Assembly (NCBI GenBank): GCA_029747015.1
Contig: JAKOGI010001981.1
Span: 91,311 to 155,310, forward strand
Length of the DNA stretch: 64,000 bases
Reading direction: 5' to 3'
Source of the DNA: Carnegiea gigantea
Lineage: Eukaryota; Streptophyta; Magnoliopsida; Caryophyllales; Cactaceae
The position numbers and the translations under genes were made by a program. The notes beneath the pieces were generated by a model that did no database searches, was not told the origin of the DNA, and worked only from the letters and a program-made list of their open reading frames with translations. Numbering within the stretch: position 1 is the first letter of the stretch; each line of letters opens with the position of its first letter. Shown here piece after piece: positions 46,519 through 56,895 of the stretch.

Positions 46519-47187
46519 ATGAGTGCTAGCATGTCTGTGGAAGAAAGACTTGAGGTTCTTTCCAAGCAAATGCAAGAACTAAGTGTGAGTAATCAAGAAC
46601 TTAAGGCTCAAAATGAGTACTTGAGGAAACAGCTTGGAAACCACATGAAACAAAAGCAGAAACTTCAAGAATCACCAAGCATTCGGATTGGAACAGATTA
46701 TGGCTATGAAGAGGAAGCTAGCAATGCGTTATCTGAAGAGGAAGTGCCATTCGAAAGAATACAAAGAAGAGCACGGTCTACTTTCAACTCTAATGAGATC
46801 AAGGTTGACATTCCTGAGTTCGAGGGTAAGCTAGATCCTGATGAGTTCATTGAATGGTTACAAACAGTGGAACGTATCTTTGAGTTCAAGGAGATTCCAG
46901 AGGATAAGAAAGTCAAAACAGTTGCTCTTAGACTAAGAAAATATGCCTCCTTATGGTGGACAAACCTTAATGCTAAGAGAACTAGAGAAAGGAAGAGCAA
47001 AATCAACACTTGGGACAAGCTGAAATCCAAGATGAAGGCACGGTTTTTGCCTTCCACATATATCCAAGATCAATACATGCTCTTTCACCATTTGAATCAG
47101 AGCAAGATGAGTGGTGAAGAATATACTCGTGAGTTTGAGAAACTCATGATCAAATATGACATTCATGAGCCTGAAGAACAAACCATG
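46519..47187 (+). pseudogene. B3 Gag, truncated
   Basis: Starts ATG 46519 (MSASMSVEERLEVL) and follows B1/B2 gag through the core to EPEEQTM. At 47187 it switches abruptly to family-F RNase H in another frame. Both parents have ATG at the join (ACCATGG in B, GATGCC in F), so the joint has a few bases of shared sequence. No LTR end or duplication lies at the junction. Confidence 0.92.
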
Positions 47188-48671
47188 CCAAGAAGAAGTA
47201 CTCCACCAACGACAAGGAGTTTTACGCTATCATTAGAGCATTGGAGCATTGGCGTCATTATCTTGTTGGAGGAGAATTCATTCTCCATTCTGATCATGAG
47301 GCTCTCAAGTACATTCAACGACAACACAAACTCAGCCCTAGACATGCTAAATGGGTAGAGTATCTTCAGTCCTTCCATTTCACCATCCAACATAAGGCGG
47401 GGACTTTCAACAAAGGAGCCGATGCACTCTCTCGTAGGTACTTGTTACTCTCCACTTTGAGTACTAAAGTACTTGGGTTTGAGATTGTGAAAGACTTGTA
47501 CTCCAAAGATGATGATTTCAAGGATATTTTTGAGAAGTGTTCTGAGCACCCCCATGGGTTGTTTCACTTAGAAGATGGGTTCCTATTTAAAGGCTCACGC
47601 CTTTGCATTCCTCAATGCGGATTTAGAGAGCTCCTTATCCAAGAGCTACATGGGGGAGCCCTAGCCGGCCATTTCGGTGTAGAGAAGACAAGAGCAATGT
47701 TGAAGGAACACTACTATTGGCCAAAGCTGTCAAGAGATGTAGAGCATTTCATCAAAAGATGTTCTACTTGTCAAATGGCTCAGAGCCATGCATTGCCCCA
47801 AGGCTTGTACTCCCCTCTTCCTATTCCTCAAGCCCCTTGGGAAGATATTAGTTTGGACTTCATTACGGGCTTGCCTAGAACCCAAAGGAACAAGGAGTCC
47901 ATTATAGTAGTTGTGGACCGATTTTCCAAGATGGCGCATTTCATCCCTTGCCACACTACTAATGATGCTACTCAAGTGGCTAACTTGTACTTCAAGGAAA
48001 TTGTGAGACTACATGGCATTCCTAAGAGTATGGTATCCGATCGTGAGCCTAAGTTCCTTAGTCACTTTTGGCTCGCTTTGTGGCGTAAATTGGGTACTCA
48101 ACTCAAGTTTAGCACAACATGTCATCCCCAAACTGATGGACAAACTGAAGCCACTAATAGGACTTTGGGTACTTTACTACGAGTCCTTGTGAAGAAGCAT
48201 TTGAAGAATTGGGATGAGTTGTTGCCCTATGCCGAGTTTGCATTCAATCGAGTGCCTAGCAAGTCCACCCAACTCTCTCCTTTTCAAGTTGTCTATGGCT
48301 ATAATCCCAGGAGTCCGTTGGATCTTATTCCTATTCCCACTCCTACAAAACTTAGTTGGGAAGCCGAGAAACTAGCCAAGGAAATTCAAGAACTTCATGC
48401 TCGCGTTCGTGACAACATAGCCAAGGCTAATGAGAGAGCCATGCAAAGCGCCAACAAGCACCGGAAAGAGGTACATTTTCAGCCTGGAGACTTGGTTTGG
48501 ATTCACCTGCGAAAGGAATGTTTTCCTTCTAAAAGAAAATCTAAGTTGATGCCTCGATCCGATGGGCCCTTTGAGATCCTTGAGAAGGTTGGGCCTAATG
48601 CTTACAAGGTTGATCTTCCCGGAGATTATGGAGTTTCAGCTACATTCAATGTCTCCGACCTTAGCCCCTAT
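47188..48671 (+). pseudogene. Family-F RNase H-integrase fragment
   Basis: Starts inside RNase H (KKYSTNDKEFYAIIRALEHW). It continues in one open frame through the integrase zinc region ([23 protein letters not shown]), core ([23 protein letters not shown] with Asp to Glu, [13 protein letters not shown]) and [16 protein letters not shown] to FNVSDLSPY. It ends at the TGA formed by the LTR start at 48672, so the normal C-terminal segment and PPT are missing. It could be the right part of the element whose left part is at 23613-23959; the RT palm/thumb would then have been lost. Confidence 0.9.
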
Positions 48672-49390
48672 TGATGGAGACCATCATGAGAAGCCCAAGG
48701 ACCATCAAGCTCAGCCCAAGGAGGACTCACTCAAGCTTCAAGAAGTCAAAGAAGTTGCAAAACTTTACCGAAAATTGGCGTTCATGCCCGAAGAGGTAAT
48801 GCCGCCTTCATCCTGAAATTTCCCGATTTTTTTGTGTGCACTTTTGGCCTAACTAAAGTGGTCCCACAACTTGAGGCTCTACATGGTTTTGAAGTTTAAG
48901 ATCTCAGCTTTCAAACAAGCCCAATTATGTTTAATTTGGACGTCGTTTGGTTGGGCTAAATATTACTCAAAGAAGACATGTCCTGTTCCAGTCCAGTTCT
49001 AATACAGGTGTAATATTCGGGCCATAACTTTTTATCTACTTATCCAAATTGAGCAAATGAGTCCATTCGGGAAAATCGATTTCCAAGGCTTTCCAACAAG
49101 CCTAAAATCACCTTACTTGGACGTGTGAGCTGAGAGAAATGCTCAGTTGAAGTGAAGGCTGCTGCATGGAGTTAATGCTGGGCAAATGAAGAGACATAGG
49201 TTACATGACATCACCTTGCTGACATCATGCACGACTTGGATGGATTTCTTCAGCTGATAGGAAGTCTAGAATGTTCATTGTAACCTCCCCCCTTCCTTTA
49301 AGTTGTGTCTTTTTATTTTTCCTAAGTCTTTTCAATTTTCTAGCTTTAAATTGTTAGGAGTTTGTGTCTTTTGCTTGTCTTGTTGTTGCC

Positions 49391-49399
49391 TATATATAG
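49391..49399 (+). promoter_or_regulatory. TATA box of LTR-C
   Basis: TATATATAG in GCCTATATATAGTGGGG, about 120 bases before the stem-loop array; transcription would start some 30 bases downstream. Confidence 0.7.
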
Positions 49400-49513
49400 T
49401 GGGGGGGTGAAGTGTTTCTCAATTCAGAGTTGTAAGCTTTTCCAAGAGTAGTACAAACACCTTGAGAGTGATTCTCATTTGCGTCCAAAAAAAAAAAATT
49501 CCTAGTTCTATAT

Positions 49514-49657
49514 CTTGAATTTTGGCAAGTTCAAGTGGTGTTCTAGGTTCTCTTTTCTTTTCCAATTGGAGTGATTTCTTGGTGAAGACGAGAGGATTTA
49601 CCCAAGATCAAGTCCTTGAGTGGCTCCGCGAAGGATTGTCTCAAGTGCAAGGTCTTG
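49514..49657 (+). other. Three-stem-loop array in LTR-C
   Basis: SL1 49514-49535: CTTGAA/TTCAAG, followed by GTGGTG. SL2 arms 49550-49565 and 49579-49594: 12 of 16 pairs, more with G-U. SL3 arms 49603-49620 and 49640-49657: about 13 of 18. The most diverged version; similar copies lie in the E LTRs and the solo LTR at 19124. Confidence 0.5.
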
Positions 49658-49794
49658 TTTATCCTTTGTTCTTTTTTGTTATTATTTTCATTCCATCTCA
49701 ATCAACCTTCCATTTCCTCTTTACTTTGGTTCAATTCTTATTTGGGTTTATTTGAGTTTGATTTGGTTCACTTACCACCCACATATACATCAAT

Positions 49795-49806
49795 TGGTAT
49801 CAAAGC
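49795..49806 (+). other. F2 primer-binding site (mutated)
   Basis: TGGTATCAAAGC, one G to A change from the tRNA-Met complement; E elements keep TGGTATCAGAGC. Confidence 0.85.
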
Positions 49807-49895
49807 AAAGGTTTTAAAGTGACCCACATCACACCCAAATACATTAAAAAAAAAAAAAAACCGTGAACATCCAGTGTCCACAGGCCAGAAATTTC

Positions 49896-50056
49896 GCACG
49901 GTGCCCCCGTGCCATATTCATTTTCCAGAAATCTTCAAGTCGAGATGCAGCACGGTGCCCCCGTGCCTACCAGCACGACCGTGCCACCCTACTTTTCTGC
50001 TTTTCCTCAAGTCGAAGCATAGCACGGCCTGCCCGTGCCCCCTTGCACGACCGTGC
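49896..50056 (+). other. F2 leader: repeated GCACG/CGTGC dyads
   Basis: Hairpin-like GCACGGTGCCCCCGTGCC occurs at 49896-49913 and 49950-49967, GCACGACCGTGCC at 49973-49985, GCACGGCCTGCCCGTGCC at 50022-50039 and GCACGACCGTGCC near 50045-50057. The E leaders carry the same order of units on the minus strand, which shows common descent. Confidence 0.72.
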
Positions 50057-50098
50057 CACTTTCGCTGCTGCATATTCTTCCTTCAAAGCATCTCCAAC

Positions 50099-51290
50099 GT
50101 GTCTACAAAGTCCACAAGAAGCGACCAAGCACGTGTGGAAGAGTTAGAAGCTCAAGTCACTTATCTTCGAACTCAACTTGGGCAACTTTTAGAGGAAAAA
50201 CGAAGGTGGGTTCATAGCCCCACTCCCTCTCATCCTCATGAACCGGTGGTCGAATCGGAAGAAGAAGTCCTTCAATCCCGAGCTAATTCTAGTGACGAAG
50301 AAGCCCTAAGGAGACGAAGGCAAGGAAGCAATATTGGTGGTGTCTGAATTGACATCCCCGAATTTGAAGGCCAACTTAACCCGGACTTATTTCTCGATTG
50401 GTTGCACACCATTGAGAGGATCTTTGAATATGAGGACATCCCGGAGGACAAGAAGGAAAAACTCGTAGCCCTTAAACTCCGCAAATATGCTTCAATCTGG
50501 TGGGCTAACCTTGGAGCGAAAAGAGCAAGAAATGGGAAAGGGAAAATTAGAACGTGGGCCAAAATGAAAGAAAAACTTAAGGCCAAGTTTCTTCCCTCAC
50601 ACTATGTGCAAGATAATTATCTGAAACTCCACCGCCTCAAGCAAGGATCAAAAAGTGTAGAGGAGTACACTCGGGAGTTTGAACAACTCCTACTCAAATG
50701 CGACTTGAAAGAAGATGACTCTCAAACCTTGGTAAGATACTTAATCGGACTTGATGAGTCTATTGCTCATATTGTTAAATTGCAACCATATTCATCCCTT
50801 GATGACTTGAGTTCTCTAGCCTACAAGGTAGAACAACAAAAGAAATCAAAGGGAAAGAGTATCCTTTCCAAGCCTCTCACTCGTCCTTACCCCACACAAA
50901 GGCTTCCGTACTACCCTCCTCGTCCACAAAATCCCCCACCACCACAAACCAAAAACACCACTCCAACCCCTCCAAAACCCTCCACACAAGAGCCCAAATC
51001 TAAAGATAAGGTTCGTTGCTTTCGGTGCCAAGGTATGGGACACTATGCATCTGAGTGTCCAAACAAGAGGATCGTTTCCCTAGCGGAGTACCAAGAAGCA
51101 TGTGATGAACATGCCTATGACGAAGAAGAGGGAGAGCACTATGAAGAAGGAAGCTTGGAAGAAGTTGAAGAAGGCCCCGATGAAGGAGAGTTGCTTGTTA
51201 TCCGCCGGGCCTTGAGTGGAATTGCCACTCAAAAGGACATGGAGCAAAGAGAAGCCATTTTTTCACACCAGGTGTACCGTAGGAGACAAG
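50099..51290 (+). pseudogene. F2 Gag
   Basis: The start aligned with D is GTG at 50099 (ATG in D), so the initiator appears lost. The frame then gives VEELEAQVTYLRTQLGQLLEEKRR, a TGA at 50345-50347 (CGA to TGA), the gag core (LFLDWLHTIERIFEYEDIP, LRKYASIWWANL), a Pro-rich linker, the zinc knuckle CFRCQGMGHYASEC (about 51018) and an acidic region. A one-base insertion near 51265 shifts the frame at the gag-protease border. Confidence 0.9.
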
Positions 51291-53604
51291 GTTTGTTCCC
51301 TTATCATTGATGGAGGTAGTTGTGCTAACGTTGCCTCAAAGACTATGGTGGACAAACTCAAGCTGCAAGTCTCTCCTCGTCCAAATCCCTACACCATCCA
51401 ATGGTTGAATCAAGGCAAAGGTTTGCAAATTACTCACCGTTGTCTTGTTTCCTTTTCAATTGGGAAAAACTATAACGATGAGATTTGGTGTGATATAATC
51501 CCCATGGATGCTTGCCATATATTATTGGGTAGACCATGGCTTTTTGATAGAAGTGTCATCCATGATGGCCTGATGAACACTTACTCTTTTCTTAAGGACC
51601 GTAAGAAAATCACTCTTACCCCTCTCAAAAGTCCTTCCCCCTCTAAACCAAAAGACAATCCTCATTTGGAAGTCTTCCTTACTACTCTTCTCAAATCTGA
51701 GCACCATGAGTATGAGTCTTTTAAAGACTTGATACTTTTACAAGAAGAGTCTAAGCCATCATCTCCCTCACATCCACTACTCACCCCTCTCCTACAAGCC
51801 TATCACCATGTTTTTTCCACAAGAAATTCCACATGGCCTTCCCCCTCCAAGATCTATCCAACACAAGATAGACCTCGTTCCCGGATCCGTACTTCCAAAC
51901 AAGCCGGCATACTGGATGTCTCCAACCGAAACACAAGAAATCCAAAGACAAGTGGATGATATCTTGTCCAAGGGTTTAATTCGGGAAAGTCTAAGCCCAT
52001 GTGCCGTGCCCGCCCTCCTTGTTCCTAAGAAGGATGGTAGCATGCGTATGTGTGTTGATAGCCGGGCGATAAACAAGATCACTATCAAGTACCGGTTTCC
52101 TATTCCCCGATTGGAAGATCTATTGGATGAATTACATGGAGCCGCTATCTTTTCTAAGATTGATCTTAGAAGAGGCTATTATCAGATTCGTATTTTTGAA
52201 GGTGATGAATGGAAAACCGCCTTTAAGACTAAAGGAGGTTTTTATGAGTGGCTTGTAATGCCATTCGGGCTTACTAATGCCCCGAGCACTTTTATAAGAC
52301 TCATGAACCAAGTTCTCAAGCCCCTCATTGGAACTTGTGTTGTTGTTTACTTTGATGATATCTTGGTCTATAGCAAGACCGAGGAGGAGCATGCCAAGCA
52401 TTTGCAACAAGTTTTGAAGATTCTTTCACAAGAATAACTTTATGGCAATATGGAGAAATGCTTTTTCTTCACTCCTCAAGTGGTATTCTTGGGTTTCATT
52501 GTTTCCACCCAAGGCCTCCAAGTTGATGAAAGCAAGATCGAGGCTATTCAAGAGTGGCCAACTCCTACATCCATCACTCAAGTAAGGAGTTTTCATGGCC
52601 TAGCCTCATTCTATCGGAGGTTCATTAGAAATTTCAGCACAATTATGGCTCCTATGACCGAGGTAATTAAAGGCAAAGAGTTTTCATGAAACGAGCAAGC
52701 ACAACAAGCCTTTGAAGAGATCAAGAAGAAGCTCACTAGTTCCCCCGTTTAGCCTTGCCCGACTTTACCAAAGTCTTTGAAGTAGAGTGTGATGCATCCG
52801 TGGTAGGAATTGGAGCTGTCCTATCTCAAGAGAAGAGACCCATTGCCTTTTTCAGTGAGAAGCTCAACGATGCCAAGAAGAAGTACTCCACCTATGACAA
52901 GGAGTTTTATGCAATCATTAAAGCATTGGAGCATTGGCGTCATTACTTAGTTGGAGGTGAGTTCATCCTTCATTCCGACCATGAAGCTCTCAAATACATT
53001 CAAGGACAACACAAGCTCAACCCTAGACATGCTAAATGGGTAGAGTATCTTCAGTCCTTCCACTTCACTATCCAACATAAGGCGGGAACTCTCAACAAAG
53101 GAGCTGATGCATTATCAAGAAGGCACTTATTACTCTCTACTTTGAGTACTAAAGTACTTGGATTTGAAGTTGTTAAAGATTTGTACCCAAAAGATGATGA
53201 TTTCAAGGACATTTTTGAGAAGTGTCTTAAACACCCCCATGGGTTGTTCCACTTAGAAGATAGGTTCCTATTCAACGGTTCACGCCTTTGTATACCTCAA
53301 TGTGGATTTCGTGAACTACTTATCCAAGAGCTACATGGAGGAGCCCTAGCTGGCCATTTTGGTGTCGAGAAGACTAGATCGATGTTGAAGGAACGCTACT
53401 ATTGGCCTAAGATGTCAAGAGATGTAGAGCATTTCATCAAAAGATGTTCTACTTGTCAAATGGCTAAGAGCCATTCTTTGCCCCAAGGATTGTATTCTCC
53501 GCTTCCCATTCCTCAAGCCCCTTGGGAAGATATTAGCTTGGATTTCATCAAGGGTTTGCCTAGAACCCAAAGAAACAATGACTCCATTATGGTGGTTGTG
53601 GATC
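51291..53604 (+). pseudogene. F2 Pol: protease to integrase core, truncated
   Basis: Protease IIDGGSCANVASKT lies near 51304, in the shifted frame. A further shift near 51815 restores RT ([24 protein letters not shown] near 52340). TAA near 52435, TGA at 52687 and a frameshift near 52750 follow. RNase H then reads [13 protein letters not shown] and the integrase zinc region and start of the core (SLDFIKGLPRTQ, VVVD). At 53604 the H block cuts the core, so the second Asp and the Glu are absent. Confidence 0.92.
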
Positions 53605-56087
53605 TGTAACACCCCCAGCCCCTAGGCCAGAAGCGTTACGCTTTTCTAACTTCTTACTTAATTCCTGGGACGAAACGGGCAGAATTTCCCCTAAAAACTG
53701 ACCATTTCCAGGCAAAAAGCCTTACAATAAGTCCCTGTGAATCAACGGAAGCGCAAAACGTTTAAAACATAGCTCAACGGCCACACGCCAGAATTCATAA
53801 CTCAACGAGCCACTCGCTCGGAGTACACCAACCAGGTTGATTCACGAATAAAGAAGAAATGGACGATACAACTCAACGGTTAACAAAATCGGAGTATTAA
53901 GATTTACATCCCAAAACATAGCTAAATTAAACCAAGAAGACATCTAACTAACTTGATGGTTGGCTCAAACGGCCGTACAGAGCGACCCATATATCATATG
54001 CATTACATGAATTAGAATAATCGTTTACAGACCTTTATAAACTAAGAGTACATTACATGACTTCATTAAACACATAAGATCCCTTCAAATGAGCACATGC
54101 GACGCCTTGTAAGCAACAATAGGTTCCTTCTGGACTTATCTGACTCAACTTCTTCCTGTCAGAAGGAAAACCTGGGGAAAAGGGAAAAGAGTAATGGGAT
54201 GAGCAACCACACGCTCAGTGAGTGTCCCCCAACCCCCTTAAAACAAAAACCGTTGCAGGCAATACTATCTTTACTAGTCACATATCACGTTTCCATACTC
54301 TACTATCATAATAGATATTCATAGAACCTTTATGGGAGAATCACTAAACATAAACTTCACTTCGACCACTCAATCATATTTCTAGGTTCCTCAACGATGG
54401 AGTTCTTTACTAGCAAGCAGTTAGGCACGTGAGTAAGCATCGAAGGCTAAGTATAAGAATCTTTTTTTTTTTTCATAAAATAACTTCCTAACACTCCATT
54501 TAAATTACACATGAACCCTCAATCATATGATGTGTATTTAAGGTTATCCTTTTTCATATTCACACTTTTCTTAATATTTCATTCATATAATATACAGATC
54601 ACACACATAAACACATATCAAGCATTTAAGTACCTTTCAACATCGTATTAAGCCATAGGACACCCTCGCATGCTATTCGCATATCAACGTTCATTCTTTT
54701 AGGAAGAAACGCCTTCATTCATAGAATTTTTAACGTGCTATAACTTTCTTTCTCATCTCATACACTTTAAATCAAACAGGTTTGAAATGGATAAGGATGA
54801 TGCCACATAAGATTAGAATCCCGTTCAACCATATTTAAGAATCATTCATAATGCATCCATTGAAAATTTTCCTTTAATACATAGGCTAAGAATCCACATT
54901 CAAACATGTTTGAAGATCATTTCATAACTCATTCATTGAAAGCTTTCTTTCTTTCGTTGAAAACGTTTTCTTAGTCTTCAAAGGAAGTTTCATTTCATTT
55001 GGTCGTGTAACGACCCTTATAAGCTTTCCATACATCATTCCATATAGCCTTTTGGGCCCATAAAAAGAACTTCCTTTCCTTTTTAATCGTTTAAAAATGG
55101 CAAAGGGCCAATTGCTCTTCTTAACTTAGTACGAAAGTACTTCTGGCATAAGATCATTACAGGTTGCTGATTGGGTGAGAACTATTCTCGACCCCATAGT
55201 GAGACCTAACGCTCACGCTTAAGCTCTTACTCCTGGGATGGCTACATATAACATATCGGACCATTACATTAGCCCTCGTCAGGGCCTCTAGGTTTTATCC
55301 GGACTTATCCCCTAGGTTAACATTACATCATATCATATTGTCCGCAGCACATTATCTTAGCCACTTAAAGCGTATCGGCCATAACGGCTAGTAATTTTCC
55401 GTTTCAAACAATAAAATCATTCAACGTATAATTCCTATCTCCCTTTTTGTTAAAAACGTTTTAGGGATTCCTCCCAAACACTATTTGAATAGCTAAAATA
55501 GGCCATAGCTCGTTACTAGATATGGCTATTATTCATTTAAAACACATGAAAAGTCATTTGCTAAAACATCACCATTCCACACACGTGTTACATTTTAAAC
55601 ATACAAGGAAAAGGGAAATACACATATCACATTTAAACACTTCGTAATCATTTCAACACAATGAGCCACACATGGCCTCGTAATCCACACGATTGCGGTA
55701 ATTTCACAACTCGTACTCCCTCCTCACAAGCACCGTACCACAAGACCTTGAACGCTCATGATTCTTTCCTCAAACCATCCAACTACCAACTCAATTCATC
55801 GATTCATTAATCTATCATATTAGCTTATGTAAAAAGGGAGCAAGGTTTAGGCTCTTACCTGAGCAACCAGCATCATTCAGCGAAGCGTTACAATAAGCGT
55901 GCATATAGCCACATTTATTCATAAATCGACAACACTTTATTCAATAAATCAAACATAATTTGATTGTGAACATATACGATACATTTCGAAGCAACTTTCC
56001 TAAGCATGAATGTATAGAGAACAGAGGTTCGAGTGAAGACTAAGCATATTTCAATAGCTTCGAATTTAATTCGTTTACATGCATTAG
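53605..56087 (-). mobile_element. LTR-like block H (Tekay/Del-like, by recall)
   Basis: No coding frame of note. The left end is TGTAACACCCCCAG, so the minus strand ends in GGGGGTGTTACA, a form I associate with LTRs of plant Tekay/Del-type gypsy elements. The bases 56075-56079 read TTACA, giving TGTAA...TTACA ends and a possible LTR of 2475 bp (53605-56079). The left flank GGATC is not repeated on the right, so this is not a simple solo LTR; the right side may be truncated where the E array begins. A T/A-rich run lies near 54462. Sequence style differs clearly from the rest of the window. Confidence 0.55.
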
Positions 56088-56478
56088 TGATGTATATGTG
56101 GGTGGTAAGTGAACCAAATCAAACTCAAATAAATCCAAATAAGAATTGAACCAAAGTAAAGAGAAAATGGAAGGTTGATTGAGGTGGAATGAAAATAATA
56201 GCAAAACAGAACAAAGGATAAACAAGACCTTGCACTTGAGATAATCCTTCGCGGAGCCACTCAAGGACTTGATTTTGGGCAAATCCTCTCGTCTTCGCCA
56301 AGGACTCACTCCAATTGGAAAAGAAAAGAGAACCTAGAACACCACTTGAACTTGCCAAAATTCAAGATATAGAACTAGGGATTTTTTTGGGGATACAAAT
56401 GAGAATCACTCTCAAGGTGTTTGTACTACTCTTGGAATAGCTTACAACTCTGAATTGAGAAACACTTCACACCCCCAC

Positions 56479-56486
56479 TATATATA
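56479..56486 (-). promoter_or_regulatory. TATA box of E LTR 1
   Basis: Minus-strand TATATATA in GCCTATATATAGTGGGG, identical in context to LTR-C. The LTR at 61642 has the same motif at 62030-62037; the one at 58887 has a weaker form near 59277. Confidence 0.65.
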
Positions 56487-56895
56487 GGCAACAACAAGAC
56501 AAGCAAAAGACACAAACTCCTAGCAATTTAAAGCTAGAAAATTGAAAAGACTTACAAAAAATAAAAAGACACAACTTAAAGGAATGGGGGAGGTTACAAT
56601 GAACATTCTAGACTTCCTATCAGCTGAAGAAATCCATCCAAGTCGTGCATGATGTCAGCAAGGTGATGTCATGTAACCTATGTCTCTTCACTTGCCCAGC
56701 ATTAACTCCATGCAACAGCTTTCACTTCAACGGAGCATTTCTCTCAGCTCACATGTCCAAATAAGGTGATTTTGGGCTTGTTGGAAAGCCCTGGAAATCT
56801 ATTTTCCAGAATGGGCTCATTTGATCAATTTGGATAAGTAGATCAAAAGTTATGGTCCGAACATTACACCTATATCAGAACTAGACTGGAGCAGG

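Larger units (their letters stand above)
23960..47187 (+). mobile_element. Tandem array of B elements sharing LTRs
   Basis: Order: LTR-B1 (23960-27310), internal B1 (27311-31832), LTR-B2 (31833-33377), internal B2 (33378-44859), LTR-B3 (44860-46404), internal B3 truncated at 47187. The middle LTRs serve as 3' LTR of one unit and 5' LTR of the next, as expected after unequal LTR-LTR recombination. Two later insertions sit in it: a chimeric solo LTR (25384-27183) and element D (34276-41229). The left flank is GGTAT; the right side is a broken junction, so no outer duplication can be tested. Confidence 0.9.
48672..49792 (+). repeat. LTR-C, 5' LTR of F2
   Basis: 1121 bp, TGATGGAGACCATCA to CATATACATCA, followed by PBS and F2 leader. 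The fragment on its left lacks a PPT, so it is either a shared LTR of an old array or a deletion joint. The start has the inverted repeat TGATGG-AGA-CCATCA. The three-stem-loop array is at 49514-49657. The first 145 bases can encode a peptide like the LTR-encoded tail of E. Confidence 0.9.

Noticed and set aside
49846..49860. Run of A as a retroposon poly(A) tail
   Set aside because: It lies in the F2 leader at the place where E leaders have an A-rich stretch and is not followed by a target duplication; it is a homopolymer expansion.
54097..54324. 75-codon frame in block H
   Set aside because: Isolated, short and without recognisable features in LTR-like DNA.
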